Assembly: GCF_033807715.1 (NCBI RefSeq)
Contig: NC_084591.1
Location: 26,409,090 to 26,473,089 of the forward strand
Reading direction: 5' to 3'
DNA from: Cololabis saira
Lineage: Eukaryota > Chordata > Actinopteri > Beloniformes > Belonidae
DNA length: 64,000 nt
Below the pieces are notes generated by a model. It did no database searches. It saw only the letters and a program-made list of their open reading frames with translations, and had not been told where the DNA came from. Below are positions 51,155 through 64,000 of this stretch, in pieces. The first letter of the stretch is position 1, and each line of letters begins with the position of its first letter. Position numbers and translations under genes: made by a program.

Positions 51155-51690
51155 TATAACCCGGATTCCAAAAAAGTTTGACTCAATTATGAGTAAAAAC
51201 CTCAAAATCTCCCAAACCCATTTTTGTATTCATAACAGAACACATACATACTATCAAAGTGATGTGTTTTACCCTTTCATGAAAAAAAATAGATTATTTT
51301 GAACATGCTGACATCAACATGATTCAAAAATGTTTGGGAAATGGACAAAAAGAAAAGCTGAAAAAGTGAGTGGCACTGAAAAGAAACACCTGAGGAACAT
51401 CTTGCAACTTAATAAGTTCACTAGGCTAATTAGAAAGAGGTCGGTGTCATGATTGGGCAATGAACAGAGCATCTAAGGGAATCAGGGTCATTCATTAGTA
51501 CAGGTGAGAAGAGGTTCACCAGTCTGTGGAAGAATAGCATTTACAACTTATGAAACTATTTTGTAATAATGTCAAGTCCTGATGATAGAAAAAGCAAAGC
51601 CTCTTGATGTCAGTATAATCTATAATACTTATTAACATCAAAAGATTCAAAGAATTTGGGGAAAGTCCATAGATGCATTTGATTCTCCTG
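51155..51690 (+). mobile_element. decayed Tc1/mariner-superfamily fragment
   Basis: Starts CCCGGATTCCAAAAAAGTTT and contains ATGATTGGGCAATGAACAGA, GAGGTTCACCAGTCTGTGGA and ATCAAAAGATTCAAAGAATT, blocks I associate with a common Tc1/mariner-type element of fish. No intact frame. Boundaries approximate. Confidence 0.5.
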
Positions 51691-52123
51691 CCTTCAGGCA
51701 CCACAGCATTAAAGAAGCACAAAATGTGATATCAAAGCTCAGCTCCGAAACGAGCATCTGTGATTGCATGATATTATATATAAATTATTGCCCATGCAGC
51801 TGTGTGGTGCAACTTGCACAGGGGAAAAGAAAGCATTCGTTTAGAAATATATAAAGGTTTATATAACGTTTTAGGACCAGTATATGCCCCCGTTAAGATA
51901 GTTCCGAGTTTTTTGGAGAGGACAAATCCCAAATGGCCCGTTACAAACTGCAGTTAAGCAGGAGTCCCGGTGCTGATCTTTCCTACCTACTCTCAAAACT
52001 TTCCTTGTACTTTGATGACACCATGTGGTGGTTTGTGGTAATTGCAACACCTGATGACATAATATTGATGGCTGCGTTTTACCTTTAGAAAATCAAATCA
52101 CAAGTGATGAAATGTGATTAAGG

Positions 52124-52187
<64 letters not shown>
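52124..52187. repeat. (AT)n microsatellite
   Basis: Followed by AAAT repeats to about 52212. Confidence 0.96.
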
Positions 52188-52196
<9 letters not shown>

Positions 52197-52731
52197 TAAA
52201 ATTAAATAAAAATAAAATCCAAACACACATAACATGACAGGTTCTATTGTATTCCAGGATCCTTGAACAGCATGCGTCAAAACAAACCAGAGCAAAATAC
52301 AATACTTCAACATGCGATGAGAACCAAATGCAAAGTTGGGCCAGCCAACAGGTTGTTTTTACAATGTAGAAAAAGATTTAAAAGGAACAACAAAAGTACA
52401 AAAAACAAAACACTGAGGATGAACACAGGGAGATGTAGTTACAGTACACAGCAAGAAGATGGAGGCATTCATTGTGAGATTGATTGAAGAAGTGAACTAA
52501 ACGGTGTAATGGGAGGTACGACAAGACAATACAACTGTGAACATTGTTGCTACAGCGTTTCATTCACACACGTACATCTTTTTCAAAAGCATCTATAGAC
52601 CAACAAACAAGCTGAAACTGTTATTATTTGCACTGTTTTTTTGGTAGAATTTAGGGCATTACAGGTCACAGCAATAAAGCACTAATTGAGATTTTTTTTC
52701 TTAATCTTTTGTAGTGCTTAACTGGCTCAGG

Positions 52732-53311
52732 TGGGTCCAAAAGGCACATCTCAAGGTACCAGAACATAGCACAGAACCATGCTCTGGGCACATCTGAGGA
52801 TAGTTCGAACACAGAGCCAAAAGTTTTGAATAAACTTTATAATCCACTGCATGACAATGGGAGACACTTGACAGTCCACAATCATATTTTCAAGCCCTGC
52901 TTTGAAAATCCATGATCCGTTTCTTTTATTCATCTCAAATAAATACTTCAAGGCCCAATATGTCACATAATACCATGTTGCAGGATTGTCATGTTTGAGA
53001 TTTTTGATCTTATGACTTTTAAGCAGTACCCAACTAAAGCATTATACTTTAAAAGCATAAAAATAGGATGGATGTAAGCAAAACGTAACACAGTTTCTTT
53101 CCTTTTCAAATAAGCTGAGAAAACCTTTAAGGGGAAATACAAAAAAAAACACACAAAAAAACCCCAACCTTTTTTCTTTCTAAACTAAAAAGTATTTACT
53201 CTGGCGTCTGAATTAACTACCAAATTCAAAAACTCCATGATAATATCAGCCTTGTATCTTTGTTTGGGATCCTCTAAAGTGTGCCTGAACATATATGCCG
53301 TTCCATTAGTG
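52732..53311. repeat. repeat B, copy 2
   Basis: About 580 bp, unflanked by repeat A. Probably the original location of B. The left neighbour is ACTGGCTCAGG and the right neighbour is GCTCAAATTAACTGCC. Confidence 0.92.
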
Positions 53312-55176
53312 GCTCAAATTAACTGCCTACTGTGACATCACAGACCCTGACCCCCCCAATAAAATTGTCTGCTATGAACGGAGCTGCACAGACACTGGCT
53401 ATGTCCAAATTACACACGTGTGCTCAATAAAATGCTGTTTGGTGTATTTGTTGCCATATTTGCCATCTTGAGCTTGTTAGTTAGCTCTAAGGCTATGTTC
53501 CAAATCACAGTCGTTGCACAGAACACGACAAGTACCCAAATGGTGCACTCATTTTGGTCAGAAAAATGAGTTGGAATCCAATTCACATCCATTTCTTTGG
53601 TTGCGGTATGGCTCGAGGATTTGGAGGATGGCTTGATCTCCGGCAGCACAGAGAGTAGAGCGGGACATCGATTTTCTCATTAAGTTTGGCAGCAACTTTG
53701 GGGAAGCAGTTGCAGAAGAAAGTTTGCTATGTCAGCACAATAGAACTTGTAATTTGGGACTGCACTCGTTCGTACACTGCGCAAGTAAGAACACTGCATA
53801 TGTGGCAGTTCACTGTGTAAACATGTACTTGTGAAAGTACTTCATCTGGAACGTAGCCGCAGTTGAAAAGCGTGCCTGTGTTTCGTGTCCCTGCAGCTGC
53901 CAGATCAAAACATGTCACAGACGTTCATTACTACCTTAAGAAATTTTGGTTTAAAATGGCATGTAATAAATCTTTTAAATACTGCATGGGGAAAAAAGAT
54001 GTATAAAGACAACACAAAAATGTGTTAAATAAAATAATTGCCTATGATTGTACTAATTTACCGTTCTGCCAAATTACGTTCGTTGTATCTTTTTTGTGTT
54101 TTATCAGCATGGAAACTCCTGAAGACCTGAGCTGTACCTAGTAGTCTGCAAACAGTGCATCAAATTACAACCAAATACTGAAAACATACAGTACTGTCTG
54201 TAACTGTCAAGTACATATAGTCGATTATCCGTAACACCTGCCTCTGAAATGATGGTTGTAGATTTGTTTCAGGACCATTTTCCCCTGTTCCATTAGCTAC
54301 TTTGCATGAACAAAAACAATATCCAACACAGGGCTTGAACATGAAAAAACAACAGCAAACTGCAAGTTATTAGATAAAAAATAATCACTTCAGACTAACA
54401 CTGTTATACTGCAAAAAGTCAGGAAAGCGTAGGTAGTATTCCTTAGTGTTATTATTGTATATTATGTATATTGTATTGTATACCGTGTATGGATGCCCCA
54501 CTGACGCTGACTCACTGGCTGTGAGACCTTACTCTCTTACAGTAGATGTGGTCGGGTGAACTATATCACAGTGTCAAGGCATGGCTTGGCTCATCATGGC
54601 AGGGAAAAATAGTGACACCTGATGGTAAAAAGGAAGTTCAAGGGCCTGCAAAGCAAACGAAGAAACACATCCACGGCAGTTTAAGCAATGAAACTAAGAG
54701 CTCTCTTAAAATAACAAGATTTCTAAGGGTGTTTTTGTCCACGAAGGCTAAGTTGCAAAGAAAAACCCAACATGAGATCGATTACTACTGTACGTGTGGT
54801 GAAATCCAAAATATTCTGTTATTTGGATCCAAAGTAGCCAGAAATTGTTATGATCTCTCCCTGATCCACAATGAAGTGCAGGACAGATTCACGAGGAGGC
54901 ACGATGAGTGTTAACACCTGTTCTTCTAAACTCTGGTCTGGTGCATACGACTCGTGTTGCTCTTCATTTCTGAACACTGTCTCCGATTTTATGTGATTCT
55001 TCATTAACCATCTGGTCAGTTTCTTACTGGCACTTCTTCAGTTCAGTTTAGCAGGACAATCACTCTGCTGTACACCATCAAGGACTTCCATGGGAAGCAG
55101 TGTCAGTTTTAGGCAAAGCAGGCAGACAAGGTCAGCAACATGACTGGTTAGAGATGGGAGGCCGCAGGGTGAGGCT
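53312..55176. other. 3' flank of the KIAA1549-family gene, likely including its 3'UTR
   Basis: No further coding exon. I saw no AATAAA on the minus strand within the first about 2 kb after the stop. The nearest clear one falls inside repeat B copy 2 (near 52923), so the 3'UTR end is undetermined. Confidence 0.4.
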
Positions 55177-63921
<8,745 letters not shown>

Positions 63922-64000
63922 CTACCCAGCAAACACACAGACTTACATGAATAATAGAAACCCAGGATAACATACCGGCAACCGAAAATGTCAGGAGAAA

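Noticed and set aside
52751..52966. 71-codon frame preserved in both copies of repeat B (also 47335-47550)
   Set aside because: Preservation is explained by the recent duplication (about 98 percent identity). No protein family recognised.

Overview
This is vertebrate nuclear DNA, almost certainly from a ray-finned (teleost) fish. It has small phased exons in long A+T-rich introns, long AT, AC and AG microsatellites, and many short non-autonomous DNA transposons of types common in teleosts. There is no operon structure, and nearly all long open frames outside the exons listed here are chance or antisense frames.

Two protein-coding genes are present, both on the minus strand and both partial. 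The left third (about 0.4-14.1 kb) holds the 5' half of a MICAL-family gene, best matched to MICAL3. I traced 17 coding exons whose phases join without a break, plus one tentative 18th. They encode the FAD monooxygenase domain, the calponin-homology domain and a basic linker. The LIM and C-terminal exons lie beyond the left edge. The right end (55.2-63.9 kb) holds the last ten coding exons and stop codon of a KIAA1549/KIAA1549L family membrane protein. KIAA1549 is the better guess, because in tetrapods I recall MICAL3 and KIAA1549 sharing an ancestral linkage group, whereas KIAA1549L groups with MICAL2. The upstream exons of this gene lie beyond the right edge.

The 41 kb between them (14.1-55.2 kb) has no coding exon I can support. 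It should contain the MICAL3 promoter and non-coding first exon(s), because the coding-start exon opens with a 3' splice site. Otherwise it is repeat-rich: hAT-type elements with exact 8-bp target duplications, a TTAA-flanked piggyBac-like MITE, a Harbinger-like element inserted in a decayed Tc1 element, LINE ends, a tRNA-derived SINE, and microsatellites.

Points for a second look are a GC-AG intron in each gene (both reading GCAAGT at the donor and both required by reading frame), a 15-nt in-frame microexon in the KIAA1549-family gene, a short uORF before the MICAL3 start, and an A-B-A rearrangement at 47.0-48.2 kb with a second B copy 5 kb away and microhomology at one junction. I found no CRISPR array, prokaryotic system, rRNA or convincing tRNA gene.
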